DNA of 64,000 nucleotides. Source: Nostoc calcicola FACHB-3891. Its GTDB lineage: Bacteria; Cyanobacteriota; Cyanobacteriia; Cyanobacteriales; Nostocaceae. Positions within the stretch are counted from its first letter, which is position 1; each line of letters starts with the position of its first letter. The stretch spans positions 1 to 64,000 of the forward strand of contig NZ_JACJRQ010000008.1 of assembly GCF_014697355.1 (NCBI RefSeq). The letters are read 5' to 3'. The position numbers were made by a program, and so were the translations under genes. Of the stretch, positions 7,079 through 15,359 are shown piece by piece. The notes under the pieces are model-generated. The model was not told where the DNA came from, ran no database searches, and saw only the letters and a program-made list of their open reading frames with translations.

Positions 7079-7599
7079 AAACCAACTGTCTTGTAGCTAG
7101 TGCAACAGCTTTCTGGCTGACTGCACTTTCACCAGTTCCCGCGATCGCCAAGGGTATCAGTTACAGTTTGGCGTTAGTGACATCGGTGCAACTGGTCCAG
7201 GAGTCGCGGCGATTGATAGTGCAGGATGCCCGCCAAGCTGCACTAAGAGCCATGAACCAAGAACTAGAACACGTTGAAATTGCACTGCACACCCAACAGC
7301 AAGAGCAAGCACTCTATGAAGTCTACGGTACTTCACCGACTTACCCGCCAGAAGTTAGGGAGGAGTTAACCCAATCGCTGGAACACTTGTATAAAGAGCC
7401 GAGCGCTGACCACCCTGGTGAAACTTCATCTTCAACTTCAATCACCAGAGGCTTCTATTTGGCTGTGAAGTCATTGCTTGAAGTCAAGGGTGAAACTTAC
7501 GTTATTGAAAAGGTGCTGCGGTTAGGGGGTGGGCAGTGGACTAAGGGAAAAGAGCAATTGCAACAGATTTTAGAGGAGGGGGGAAGGAATGGCTGGTAG
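7060..7599 (+). CDS. Hypothetical protein with N-terminal membrane segment
   Basis: The 179-aa product has a hydrophobic N-terminus (about residues 9-30, CLVASATAFWLTALSPVPAI) that may be a signal peptide or membrane anchor, followed by a Gln/Glu-rich helical body. The region around residues 110-125 is Ser/Thr-rich and probably disordered. It overlaps both neighbours. No family is recognised. Confidence 0.55.
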   Translation: MVNRWLKTNCLVASATAFWLTALSPVPAIAKGISYSLALVTSVQLVQESRRLIVQDARQAALRAMNQELEHVEIALHTQQQEQALYEVYGTSPTYPPEVREELTQSLEHLYKEPSADHPGETSSSTSITRGFYLAVKSLLEVKGETYVIEKVLRLGGGQWTKGKEQLQQILEEGGRNGW

Positions 7600-7810
7600 A
7601 AAACAACTTTTTACTATTGTTGGTAACAGTGCAGATTCAGAAGATGCTCTCCTGGAGAGTTACACCGGATTAGTGGATGTCCCCAAGTCTGCCGCTGATC
7701 CTAATGCTCATAATACGTGGCAAAAAATCGATAGAAGAGGTTGGGCTGATGAACATGAAGCCGCGACGGCAACCGCGCTGCACTACATAGATTCAGTTGA
7801 ACAATCATAA
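7589..7810 (+). CDS. Small hypothetical protein, last gene of operon
   Basis: The 73-aa product is hydrophilic and overlaps the preceding gene by 11 nt, with a strong ribosome-binding site (GAGGAGGGG) just upstream. It is followed at 7815-7845 by a HIP1-rich inverted repeat (GCGATCGC ... GCGATCGC) that could end the transcript. No family is recognised. Confidence 0.5.
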   Translation: MAGRKQLFTIVGNSADSEDALLESYTGLVDVPKSAADPNAHNTWQKIDRRGWADEHEAATATALHYIDSVEQS

Positions 7811-7891
7811 TCAAAGGCGATCGCATTTCGGGAGGAGTGCGATCGCCCAACTAAAAACATCAGATTATTTTTTGAGGTTTTGATTAAATAA

Positions 7892-8212
7892 ATGTTTGGT
7901 TTTGATGGTGAAATCAAAGGGTTTAAATCTGTTGTTGAGAGAATTTCAACTAATCATCTCAATATAAAGCTCGACCACAAAGAAGTCAGGGCTTACGCAC
8001 GATGCATGTTGAAAATACTGCCTGAATTGAATATCAATCCTAGATTTATACCAGAAATTAAAACTTTGCTTGCAGTGATTTCCGCCAGCGGTATACCTCA
8101 TTACGATCGTTCTTTTCTCGCTTCCAGAATATTAGAACTGTTGAAAGATGATGATTTCTTGAAACAGTCAAACAATGAAACAACGGACGTCTTTTCGGCC
8201 GATAATTTCTGA
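7892..8212 (+). CDS. Hypothetical protein upstream of structured RNA and IS110-type gene
   Basis: The 106-aa soluble product is mainly helical, with an AYARCMLKILPELN segment near residue 33 and an Ile/Leu-rich middle. No family is recognised. Its TGA at 8210-8212 lies only 4 nt before the first arm of a closing stem that bounds a GC-rich structured region. It may therefore share a transcript with the RNA and the DEDD recombinase downstream. Its own base composition is AT-rich, unlike the next 300 bp. Confidence 0.55.
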   Translation: MFGFDGEIKGFKSVVERISTNHLNIKLDHKEVRAYARCMLKILPELNINPRFIPEIKTLLAVISASGIPHYDRSFLASRILELLKDDDFLKQSNNETTDVFSADNF

Positions 8213-8216
8213 ACCG

Positions 8217-8478
8217 CCTGATGAGCCGGACTGACTCGCCGGCGAAACGCGACATCTGTCGCGTCGCGGTCTGAGTCCAAATCAGACGTACAGCATATAC
8301 ACACAGCAGCTTAGGGCTTTTACCGTGAAACAAGCTTATGGCTTTTAGCATTTCGTAAGCTCGGCTGCTGTGACTGTGCTGTTCCCTCCCTGTGTCGCCG
8401 CAGGAAAGCGCTGCGGCATTGCCTTGAGAGTGAATTAGGCTCAACGGCCTTCGGGTGATTCGCAGGCACAGCATCAGG
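8217..8478 (+). ncRNA. Large multi-stem structured RNA candidate before IS110-type recombinase
   Basis: The region has no convincing reading frame and is richer in G+C than its flanks. CCTGATG (8217-8223) pairs with CATCAGG (8472-8478), closing a 262-nt domain. Inside are consecutive stems: GCCGG/CCGGC (8225-8243); ACGCGAC/GTCGCGT with an ATCT loop (8247-8264); GTCTGA/TCAGAC with a 7-nt loop (8269-8287); CACAGCAGC/GCTGCTGTG (8302-8372) enclosing AGCTTA/TAAGCT; GCCGCAG/CTGCGGC (8397-8417); and GCC-TTGAG/CTCAA-GGC (8421-8448) next to a CC-TTCG-GG tetraloop. The position directly 5' of an IS110-type DEDD gene matches where IS110 elements encode their bridge RNA. This one is longer than the best-known example (about 180 nt). 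Confidence 0.65.
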
Positions 8479-8511
8479 GACATATCGACTGAACCACCCA
8501 GGAGGAACTGA

Positions 8512-9720
8512 ATGATTAGAATTTTGGGACTTGATGTTAGCAAGTCCTCGGTTTCGGCTTGCCTGCTTACGGAAAAACCCGAAGAACTACGTCAATTTTA
8601 TTACGAATGTCCGTTCAATTGCTTTAGCGCCAACGTCCAAGGGATTAAATCCTTGTTGGAGCTAAAGCCGGATATTGCAATTATGGAGCCGACGGGAGCT
8701 AACTACAGTAAACTCTGGGGGACTCACTTAGCCCGTGCCGGGGTAGAAGTGCGCCTTGTGGGTCACAAGGAATTACGAAATTATCGGGCTAATCAGCTAG
8801 CACTGCCAGATAAAGACGATGATGCTGACGCCCTAGCGTTGGCGTGTTACTACTTCGATTACCACCAAGATCAACGCCGATTTGTGCAAATTCGTGACCA
8901 GGTTATTGTCAGAATTCGGGAGTCAGTCCTTAGACTGGCTCATCTCAACCGGGTGCAGTCACCAATCATGAACCGAGCAAGACAAGATTTAGCTTGGCAG
9001 TTTCCAGAGGTGGCTCTGGTGCGTTCTCTTCGAGGTGAATCTGGTGAAGTGCCCTTGCTGTGGGGTTGGTTAGCTGGTGAAAGAAAATCTACGCGCTACG
9101 ATCGTCTTTACGCTCAAACGGCTGGCTTGGGGATTACAGACACGGTTCGCCAACACGCAAAACGTATCTGTGATCTTCAGCGCGAAGAACACGCTATTGA
9201 AGGAGAATTACGGCAACTGCTTGCTGATTCTCGGTTTGAACCTTACCGTCAAGTTTTTAAAAAGTTTGGATTTGGCGATCGCCTTTGTGCGATCGTGATA
9301 TCTCAAATTTTTCCCATTGAGGGATTCCTGGATGCTAACGGTAAACCAGAGGTCAAAATACGCCAGGGGCGAAACTCGAAAAAACCTACCAAACGCCACC
9401 TTTCGCTGAGGAGATTTCAGAAAGCTTTGGGTGCCGCGCCCTCCCTGGTAGCATCAGGCGACAGCAAAAAAACTAAAGTTGTAGGTGGTTCTGACCTGTG
9501 CAGAAAAGCCCTGTGGCAATGGGTTTACACTCGAATTGAACCGAAGCGATCGCGCCTCAGAAATGAGATTGGTAAAACTTTGGGTGAACAGTTAGATGCT
9601 GAGAAAGCATCCGGCCGCCCGGTGAAGCTGGTTAGGAATCGCGTTGCAGCCAAAGGAGCGCGCCTGCTGTTCAGGGAATTGGTAAAAGCCTACTGTCCAG
9701 TGGAATCAAACGTGAAATGA
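8512..9720 (+). CDS. Divergent IS110-family DEDD recombinase/transposase
   Basis: The 402-aa product has the RuvC-like catalytic set of IS110/Piv recombinases: D8 in GLDVSK, E59 in IMEPTG, and D103 and D106 in DKDDDADALALA. A coiled middle region follows, then a C-terminal Transposase_20-type domain with LGAAPSLVASGDS, where S315 is the candidate nucleophile. This is later than in typical IS110 enzymes (near residue 240), so the protein carries an enlarged middle. GGAGG at 8501-8505 gives a clear start. No terminal repeats are visible, and a new gene starts only 13 bp after the stop. It therefore looks embedded in an operon rather than in a free insertion sequence. By analogy to IS110 it should act with the RNA encoded at 8217-8478. 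Confidence 0.8.
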   Translation: MIRILGLDVSKSSVSACLLTEKPEELRQFYYECPFNCFSANVQGIKSLLELKPDIAIMEPTGANYSKLWGTHLARAGVEVRLVGHKELRNYRANQLALPDKDDDADALALACYYFDYHQDQRRFVQIRDQVIVRIRESVLRLAHLNRVQSPIMNRARQDLAWQFPEVALVRSLRGESGEVPLLWGWLAGERKSTRYDRLYAQTAGLGITDTVRQHAKRICDLQREEHAIEGELRQLLADSRFEPYRQVFKKFGFGDRLCAIVISQIFPIEGFLDANGKPEVKIRQGRNSKKPTKRHLSLRRFQKALGAAPSLVASGDSKKTKVVGGSDLCRKALWQWVYTRIEPKRSRLRNEIGKTLGEQLDAEKASGRPVKLVRNRVAAKGARLLFRELVKAYCPVESNVK

Positions 9721-9733
9721 TGAAAACGGGGTT

Positions 9734-9991
9734 ATGACCAAATCCTTAGAACATTTGCAAAAGCACCTTAATTGCTATAAGTGCAACTCGCCAAAAATTG
9801 ATTATGAGGCGAACGACCACCAACAACGAATTACTTTTATTTGTCAGCAGTGCCAATGGTCGATTACGGCTAGTTATTTAGCCGCCAGGCGCTACGGATT
9901 TGAGCCAGTGCCAGAGTTGAGAACTGCTGAAGTAGTAGTTCTCAACAATGAAGGAGAAATAGCAAGCCGTTTTCAAATTAAGCCGTTTTAG
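9734..9991 (+). CDS. Zinc-ribbon-like small protein
   Basis: The 85-aa product has two CxxC motifs, CYKC near residue 15 and CQQC near residue 37, spaced as in a treble-clef or zinc-ribbon finger. The C-terminal part is a short beta-rich tail. It starts 13 bp after the DEDD recombinase and probably shares its transcript. No named family is recognised. A nucleic-acid-binding accessory role is possible but inferred only from the motif and position. Confidence 0.55.
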   Translation: MTKSLEHLQKHLNCYKCNSPKIDYEANDHQQRITFICQQCQWSITASYLAARRYGFEPVPELRTAEVVVLNNEGEIASRFQIKPF

Positions 9992-10022
9992 GCTTCAAAA
10001 GACAAAATGGAGACTTTAACCA

Positions 10023-10211
10023 ATGGCAGAAAAAATAATTCATTACGTTCCTGGTCCTGGTGGCTGGAACGGGGAAGCTTACGTGCAAGCTATTTGTGGC
10101 CAAACAATTAGCTGTGAGGAAGCCTCTTCATTGTTTACAAACTGCCCTGAATGCAAAATAGTATGGAAGCAAAGGTTGAAGCCTGTAAGCAATCGGGTGG
10201 ATTATGCTTAA
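10023..10211 (+). CDS. Small cysteine-containing hypothetical protein
   Basis: The 62-aa product contains a CGQTISC segment and a later CPEC motif, so it may bind one zinc ion. It overlaps the next gene by 8 nt. Similar short frames with an ICGQ...C...CPEC pattern accompany replication or regulatory genes on cyanobacterial elements. No function is known. Confidence 0.5.
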   Translation: MAEKIIHYVPGPGGWNGEAYVQAICGQTISCEEASSLFTNCPECKIVWKQRLKPVSNRVDYA

Positions 10212-10464
10212 TGTTTTTGAAGCCAAAAAATTAGAAATCATAGTATCAAAAGCCCATGAGCATATTGTCATCTCTGGTTTTGAGAAAGAAGTATTAATAA
10301 ACTGTGTTGCCTGGGATGAAGAATCAAATAACTACGTTGTGGTGTTTTATACAGACTACGGTAACTATGATTTCATCAATGTATGGGTAGCTGAATCTAC
10401 TAATGGCTATTGCGCTGTTGGACATAATCTAGATAGTCAACCTTTTAGTAAATCGCTAGAGTGA
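10204..10464 (+). CDS. Hypothetical protein
   Basis: The 86-aa product is predicted to be mostly beta-stranded, with alternating hydrophobic residues (EIIVSKAHEHIVISGFEKEV). It starts within the end of the previous gene and stops 1 nt before the next start. No family is recognised. Its coding status rests on the tight operon packing. Confidence 0.5.
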   Translation: MLNVFEAKKLEIIVSKAHEHIVISGFEKEVLINCVAWDEESNNYVVVFYTDYGNYDFINVWVAESTNGYCAVGHNLDSQPFSKSLE

Positions 10465-10465
10465 A

Positions 10466-10693
10466 ATGCTGGAAACAGAAAACGAGTTGGGAGATATGAC
10501 AGAACATATGCTGATGGCAGTTGGGACTCGATATGGCAAAAGCAGTGTAGAGTACGGTATGGCGGGAGGAGTTCCTAAAAACAAGCGTCGTAAGGGACTC
10601 CGAGGTGAGTCGCCAACTTCCAGTACTGAACAACCTGAGTTTGTTGCCCGTGTAGAGGGCAAGAATGGAAAACAAGCAGCAGCAACAAGTTAG
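10466..10693 (+). CDS. Short member of an EYGMAGG-motif protein family
   Basis: The 75-aa product contains EHMLMAVGTRYGKSSVEYGM followed by AGG and a basic tail. The protein at 19,071-19,439 carries the matching EHMLLSVASHYGKNSDEYGM-AGG. The present copy lacks that protein's long N-terminal helical region, so it is either a shorter paralogue or a truncated copy. Such small proteins recur in cyanobacterial genomes, but no function is known to me. Confidence 0.5.
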   Translation: MLETENELGDMTEHMLMAVGTRYGKSSVEYGMAGGVPKNKRRKGLRGESPTSSTEQPEFVARVEGKNGKQAAATS

Positions 10694-10706
10694 GATGCGG
10701 GTTATT

Positions 10707-10834
10707 ATATCGTGTCCGGTTAAAGACTTATCATTTAGATGGCAGGGGAGCAGGGAGCAGGGGGCAGGGGGAAAGAGGCTTTTGGGGTTTTTGCACAGAT
10801 GCGTTAATCATAAGTAATTAACCGGACTTGATAT
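10707..10834. mobile_element. MITE-like element with 24-bp imperfect terminal inverted repeats
   Basis: The ends read ATATCGTGTCCGGTTAA and, on the opposite strand, ATATCAAGTCCGGTTAA, extending to 24 bp with about four mismatches. The 128-bp unit encloses a G-rich low-complexity core (GGGAGCAGG repeats) and has no gene. A target duplication is not clear. The remainder of the spacer up to 11,013 holds a GCGATCGC-containing imperfect palindrome (10,850-10,900) and nothing else recognisable. Confidence 0.5.
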
Positions 10835-11013
10835 TACTCAAAATTTTATCAAGTCCAAAGATTTGAGGGCGATCGCTCTCAAATCTTTGGAAGTCCCTTA
10901 TGGTGCGTTGCGCTTTGCGACAACGCACCCTACAAAACAGCAAAATCAGCGGCGAAAAAACTGGGTTTTTGAAGCGTTTTAATTAAGTGCGATGTCTACG
11001 CCGGGAACAACTC

Positions 11014-12198
11014 TTACACCAAATCTACCGAACCTGTATATCCTTTGAGAATTCCCAAAGAACCACCACATGAATTAATTACCGTATCCTTTCCTATGCG
11101 GCTGAAACTGGCGTTTAAGCCGTTGACATTTAAGCGATCGCCGCAACCAAAGCCGTAGATAGTAGCAAAACCACTACTTCCCAGAATCACTGTATCTGTT
11201 CCTTCACCCAAGTAGACTTTATCATTTCCCCCACCTGTTACCTCCACAGATGAACCAAACAAATTTGTATCCTTACTTAAAGGTTCAGGTAGACAAACTG
11301 TCGTTCCCCGCAGATTTATCACATTATTGCCATTTCCCACCCGGATAATATCATCACCTGAACCGGCAAAAATTAAATCATTACCTGAACCAGACTGAAT
11401 AACGCTGTTAGTATCACTTGTAATAATTGTATTGTTGCCATCATCTGCATAAATTTTGGCAGAACTTGAGCCAGGGATTCCAAAAGCCAGAATAAAATCC
11501 TCACCGCAGCCGGTTTTAATTGTAGTTTCACCATAGGAAATCACAGCAATTTGATTGTCACCATCTCCAGCTGTGATGCTTTGGTTATAAGATGGCAAAC
11601 CACTATCAAGATAAGTTAGTAATGAAAGTTCACTGGTGATAACGTCATTTCCTGAGCCTGTCCTAATGTTGGCATCTCCAGCTCCTAAAAAAATTAAGTT
11701 ATCACCTTTGCCGGCATTAATGGTTCGGTTGGCAAATCCACCTAAATAGAAAATATCGTCTCCTGCTCCTGCGGATGCAACTAATTTGGGAATGCCGTCT
11801 AAGCCAATAATATTATTATCAGCATCGAAGAGATAGTTTCCACCATAATCATCTAAAAAGTTGTTTCCACTGCCCAAATGAATTGTGTGATTGCCGGCTC
11901 CTAAACTAACATAATCATCTCCGGCTCCAGTATAAACAGTTGCTTGAAATTCATTAGGATTACACGGCAATGAACTAGTTTGCAAGACTTGTCCATTAAA
12001 AATGCTAGTATCAAAATTAAAGATTAAATCTAGATTTCTTCCTAATAAGACAACATCATTGCCATCTTGTGTATTTACAATATTGTTGTTTCCTTCAACA
12101 ACCAACCAGTCTGCATTGGCAGTACCGCGAACTCTTTGATTACTATCTTGAATGACTTGTGGAGTGTAGGTAATGCCGCGAAAAACTTGGGTTGTCAT
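11014..12198 (-). CDS. RTX-like hemolysin-type calcium-binding repeat protein
   Basis: The 394-aa product has many glycine- and aspartate-rich nonapeptide-like repeats (GAGDDYVSLG, GSGNDLIFAG, GNGNNVINLR) that form parallel beta-rolls binding calcium. Such proteins are normally secreted by type I systems through an uncleaved C-terminal signal. The last 40 residues end in a beta-rich, Gly-containing tail. The N-terminus (TTQVFRGITYTPQVI) has no signal peptide. No secretion genes are adjacent. It lies inside the nifD element and is therefore cargo. The substrate or role (adhesion, S-layer, toxin) is undetermined. Confidence 0.8.
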   Translation of the reverse strand: MTTQVFRGITYTPQVIQDSNQRVRGTANADWLVVEGNNNIVNTQDGNDVVLLGRNLDLIFNFDTSIFNGQVLQTSSLPCNPNEFQATVYTGAGDDYVSLGAGNHTIHLGSGNNFLDDYGGNYLFDADNNIIGLDGIPKLVASAGAGDDIFYLGGFANRTINAGKGDNLIFLGAGDANIRTGSGNDVITSELSLLTYLDSGLPSYNQSITAGDGDNQIAVISYGETTIKTGCGEDFILAFGIPGSSSAKIYADDGNNTIITSDTNSVIQSGSGNDLIFAGSGDDIIRVGNGNNVINLRGTTVCLPEPLSKDTNLFGSSVEVTGGGNDKVYLGEGTDTVILGSSGFATIYGFGCGDRLNVNGLNASFSRIGKDTVINSCGGSLGILKGYTGSVDLV

Positions 12199-12847
12199 AA
12201 AAATTGCCTTTATAGCTCAATACAGTTACGCAAAATCTAAAAATTATCTAGATGAGCTATTATTCTGAAAAAATCAATAGAATCCGGTGACTTTTTCCAA
12301 AAACTTTTCAATGTATCTAAAGATATAAAGTAAATCATTATTTATCTGTAATTTGTGATTACAAATGACCAATAACTAATGACAATCTCACAATTTAATA
12401 TGCAAATTAAATGCATAACAGCCTATTAAAATCAATATTCCCAGTAAAATCTTGCATCAAATACACGTTGATTTGCAAAAATAGTTGGAATTTTTGCTTT
12501 GAATGGAAGTACACGATCAAAGCAAGAGCAGCCATAGACAACGCACCCTACATCTGCGCCCTTTGCCTCTGACTGGACAAAAAAATTTAAACAAAGGTGA
12601 GTATCTGGGCATCTTGGGAACTATAGAGGTAAATCAAATTACAAAGAAGGTAACAGGGAACGGGGAACAGGCAACAGCGATCGAGACAAAAGTTGCTGGG
12701 TTTAAAGCCCAGTTTAAACAAATAATTATACTGAGACTGCTCGCAGCAAGTATAAAACATCACTGTTTTAATCCCACTCTTTTAAGGGTGGGTTTCCCCG
12801 TTCCCTGTTCCCTGTTCCCTCTGAACATTAACTTGCAGTTTCCAACA
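12199..12847. other. Intergenic, divergent promoter region with remnant repeats
   Basis: The 649-bp spacer between the leftward RTX gene and the rightward kinase gene is AT-rich. At 12,655-12,815 it carries complementary low-complexity tracts (GGGAACGGGGAACAGG against GTTCCCTGTTCCC) and a HIP1-like GCGATCG. An open frame runs into the kinase from 12,503, but its N-terminal 115 residues cross these repeats and look noncoding. No other feature is seen. Confidence 0.5.
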
Positions 12848-15046
12848 ATGAAAATTAAAGATTTTAGGAAAGCTAAGGCGTTACCATTACAAATTGTTCT
12901 TATTGTTCCCTTCGCGATCCAAATTTTTGCAGCGGTCAGTTTAGTGGGTTATTTGTCTTTTAAAAATGGACAAAGAGCAGTGAATAATCTGGCAGAACAG
13001 TTGATAGATCGTACCAGCGAGGTAGTAGATGAACACCTCAAATCTTATCTTTCCATTCCGCAAACCCTGAATCAAATCAACGCAGATGCTATCCGCAGGG
13101 GAATATTAGATGTGCAGAATCGGCAAACCGTTGGCAAGTATTTCTGGGATCAAATGCACACCTCTGACCTGACTTATATTGGTATTGGACTAACGACGGG
13201 TGAAGGAGTGGGTGCTGCTCGTTATGATGGCAAAACTATTACCATTGATGATTGGACTGGCAAGCTTCCTAACAATGTCTACACTTATGCTACCGACGAT
13301 CGAGGCAATCGAACTCAGGTAAATGCTCGGTGGGATTGGGAAAATTCTAGCCAACCTTGGTATACCCAACCCATAGCCGCTGGTAAACCCATTTGGTCGA
13401 AAATTCTGGTTGAGAACTTTCCTACTGGTCCTTACATCGCCGCTTCTGCGAGTCGTCCAATCTATGATTCGCAAAATCGCTTACTAGGAATGATTGCCTG
13501 CGATATCCATCTGTTGAAATTGGGGGATTTTTTACGCAGTTTGCATATCAGTCAAGTTGGGCGGGTGTTTCTTTTAGAACGGGATGGTACATTAATCGCT
13601 ACTTCCGGCACAGAAAAGCCTTTTACGTTAATTAATCAAAAGGCTCAGAGATTGAAGGCGATCGCTAGCTCTGACCCAATAATACAGAACGTTGCTAAAC
13701 ACCTGCAAACTTTTAAAGGGTTCGAGTCCATCACCAAAGACACAGATTTTCAACTTGAAATACAAGGAAAACGCCATTTTGTGAATGTTGTACCTTGGCG
13801 TGATGAGTATGGTTTGGATTGGCTGCTGGTGGTGAGTGTGCCAGAAAACACATTTATGGCGCAAATTAACGCCAACACCCAAACTACGATCGCTCTTTGT
13901 TTTGGTGCATTAGTTGTTGCCTCAGTCATGGGCGTGTTTACTTCCCATTGGATTATACGCCCAATTCTCCGCCTAAATCGAGCAAGTAAGGCAATGGCAT
14001 CTGGGAATTTAGATCAAACAGTAAAAACTAGCGGCATTCAAGAACTTAATACGCTGTCTAACTCTTTTAATTACATGGCAGGACAACTGCATGAATTGTT
14101 TACAGCTTTAGAAAAAAGCAAGGAAGAATTAGAAGACCGAGTAGAAGAACGTACCACTGAACTCAAAAATACATTAGAGGAATTGCGGCGCACTCAATCT
14201 CAAGTTATTCAAAGTGAAAAAATGTCTAGTCTGGGACAATTAGTTGCTGGAGTTGCACACGAAATTAATAATCCAGTCAACTTTATTCATGGCAACCTCA
14301 CCCATGTGCAAGAATATACTCAGGATTTATTAGCATTTATAGAATTGTATCAGCAACACAATCCTAACCCTACTCCAGAAATTCAAATTGCTGCCGAAGA
14401 TATGGATTTGGAATTTTTGCAGGAAGACTTACCAAAATTATTGTCTTCGATGAAAGTCGGCACCGATCGCATTCGTCAAATTGTATTGTCGCTGCGAAAC
14501 TTCTCCCGTATTGACGAAGCGGAATTTAAAAGCGTCGATATTCATGAAGGCATCGACAGTACTTTGATGATTCTGCAACACCGCCTGAAAGCTAAACCAG
14601 AACAACCTGAAATTAAGGTAATCAAAGACTACGGCAATGTACCTCCAGTAGAATGCTATGCCGGACAACTAAATCAAGTGTTTATGAATATTTTAGTAAA
14701 TGCTATTGATGCGTTAGAAGAAAGTTATGCCAAGTTTAGTTATCAGGAAATAGAGGAGAATCCCAGTCGAATTATAATTCGCACATCGGTTGTGAATTCA
14801 ACGTGGGTAGAAGTGGCGATCGCTGATAACGGAGTTGGTATTTCCCAAGAATTTCAGCAACGAATATTCGATCCATTTTTCACTACTAAACCCGTTGGTA
14901 AAGGAACGGGAATGGGTATGTCTATTAGTTACCAAATTGTCACACAAAAACATGGCGGCAAACTGGAGTGCTTCTCAACTCGTGGAAAAGGAACCGAGTT
15001 TATCATTCAAATTCCTCTGCGGCTAGAGGTTCATGGAGTGGTTTAA
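12848..15046 (+). CDS. Membrane sensor histidine kinase (dCache-HAMP-HisKA-HATPase)
   Basis: The 732-aa product senses a periplasmic signal and phosphorylates a response regulator. Two membrane spans (about residues 13-35 and 350-372) flank a Cache-type sensor. A HAMP linker, a coiled coil (about 425-465) and a phosphoacceptor box GVAHEINNPV with H471 follow. The ATPase domain shows an N box (NILVNAIDALEES), G1 (ADNGVGIS), an F box (FDPFFTTK) and G2 (GKGTGMGMS). The start at 12,848 was preferred to an upstream ATG because the membrane anchor begins here and the extension crosses repeats. No response regulator is adjacent, so it is an orphan kinase. The long insert between the H box and the N box is usual in cyanobacteria. 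Confidence 0.85.
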   Translation: MKIKDFRKAKALPLQIVLIVPFAIQIFAAVSLVGYLSFKNGQRAVNNLAEQLIDRTSEVVDEHLKSYLSIPQTLNQINADAIRRGILDVQNRQTVGKYFWDQMHTSDLTYIGIGLTTGEGVGAARYDGKTITIDDWTGKLPNNVYTYATDDRGNRTQVNARWDWENSSQPWYTQPIAAGKPIWSKILVENFPTGPYIAASASRPIYDSQNRLLGMIACDIHLLKLGDFLRSLHISQVGRVFLLERDGTLIATSGTEKPFTLINQKAQRLKAIASSDPIIQNVAKHLQTFKGFESITKDTDFQLEIQGKRHFVNVVPWRDEYGLDWLLVVSVPENTFMAQINANTQTTIALCFGALVVASVMGVFTSHWIIRPILRLNRASKAMASGNLDQTVKTSGIQELNTLSNSFNYMAGQLHELFTALEKSKEELEDRVEERTTELKNTLEELRRTQSQVIQSEKMSSLGQLVAGVAHEINNPVNFIHGNLTHVQEYTQDLLAFIELYQQHNPNPTPEIQIAAEDMDLEFLQEDLPKLLSSMKVGTDRIRQIVLSLRNFSRIDEAEFKSVDIHEGIDSTLMILQHRLKAKPEQPEIKVIKDYGNVPPVECYAGQLNQVFMNILVNAIDALEESYAKFSYQEIEENPSRIIIRTSVVNSTWVEVAIADNGVGISQEFQQRIFDPFFTTKPVGKGTGMGMSISYQIVTQKHGGKLECFSTRGKGTEFIIQIPLRLEVHGVV

Positions 15047-15113
15047 TATCATTTTCCATTGAAGACTTATCGTTATGACTGATGCAAGGATGCACAGAGA
15101 TTTTAATAATAAG

Positions 15114-15230
15114 TTAGGTGTTGCTGAATTCGGGTATGAATTTACTTCACGCAGAGACGCAGAAGCGCAGAGAGTAAGAGTTTGAGATATTGAGTTTTCA
15201 AATTTTATACTTGAATTCAGTAACGCCTAA
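15114..15230. mobile_element. MITE with ~18-bp terminal inverted repeats and 7-bp target duplication
   Basis: The left end TTAGGTGTTGCTGAATTC and the inverted right end TTAGGCGTTACTGAATTC differ at two positions. The element is flanked by the direct repeat TAATAAG (15,107-15,113 and 15,231-15,237). The core holds the common Nostoc tract CACGCAGAGACGCAGAAGCG. A related copy lies inverted at 24,205-24,313. The remaining spacer up to 15,359 shows no gene. Confidence 0.65.
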
Positions 15231-15359
15231 TAATAAGTTATTATCAAAATTTGATATAGTATAAAGTTATTTTGCTGGTAATATAATAATTTTGAGTGTT
15301 AACAGATTATACAGTTGGACAGATAGTTAAAATCAGTAGTTCTATTTGTTAAGAAACTT

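Noticed and set aside
4693..7810. Filamentous-phage (inovirus) genome
   Set aside because: Small overlapping genes and membrane proteins fit superficially, but no Zot/pI ATPase or rolling-circle replication protein is present.
8058..8543. Long minus-strand frame opposite the structured RNA
   Set aside because: It lacks a ribosome-binding site, reads through the paired stems, and its product is rich in Arg/Ser/Leu as expected for a shadow frame.
8512..9720. IscB/IsrB or TnpB-type RNA-guided nuclease
   Set aside because: The RuvC-like motifs have DEDD spacing of IS110 recombinases, and there is no HNH, PLMP or zinc-finger insertion.
12503..12847. N-terminal extension of the histidine kinase
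   Set aside because: It spans low-complexity repeats, has no similarity to sensor kinases, and the membrane anchor starts at 12,848.
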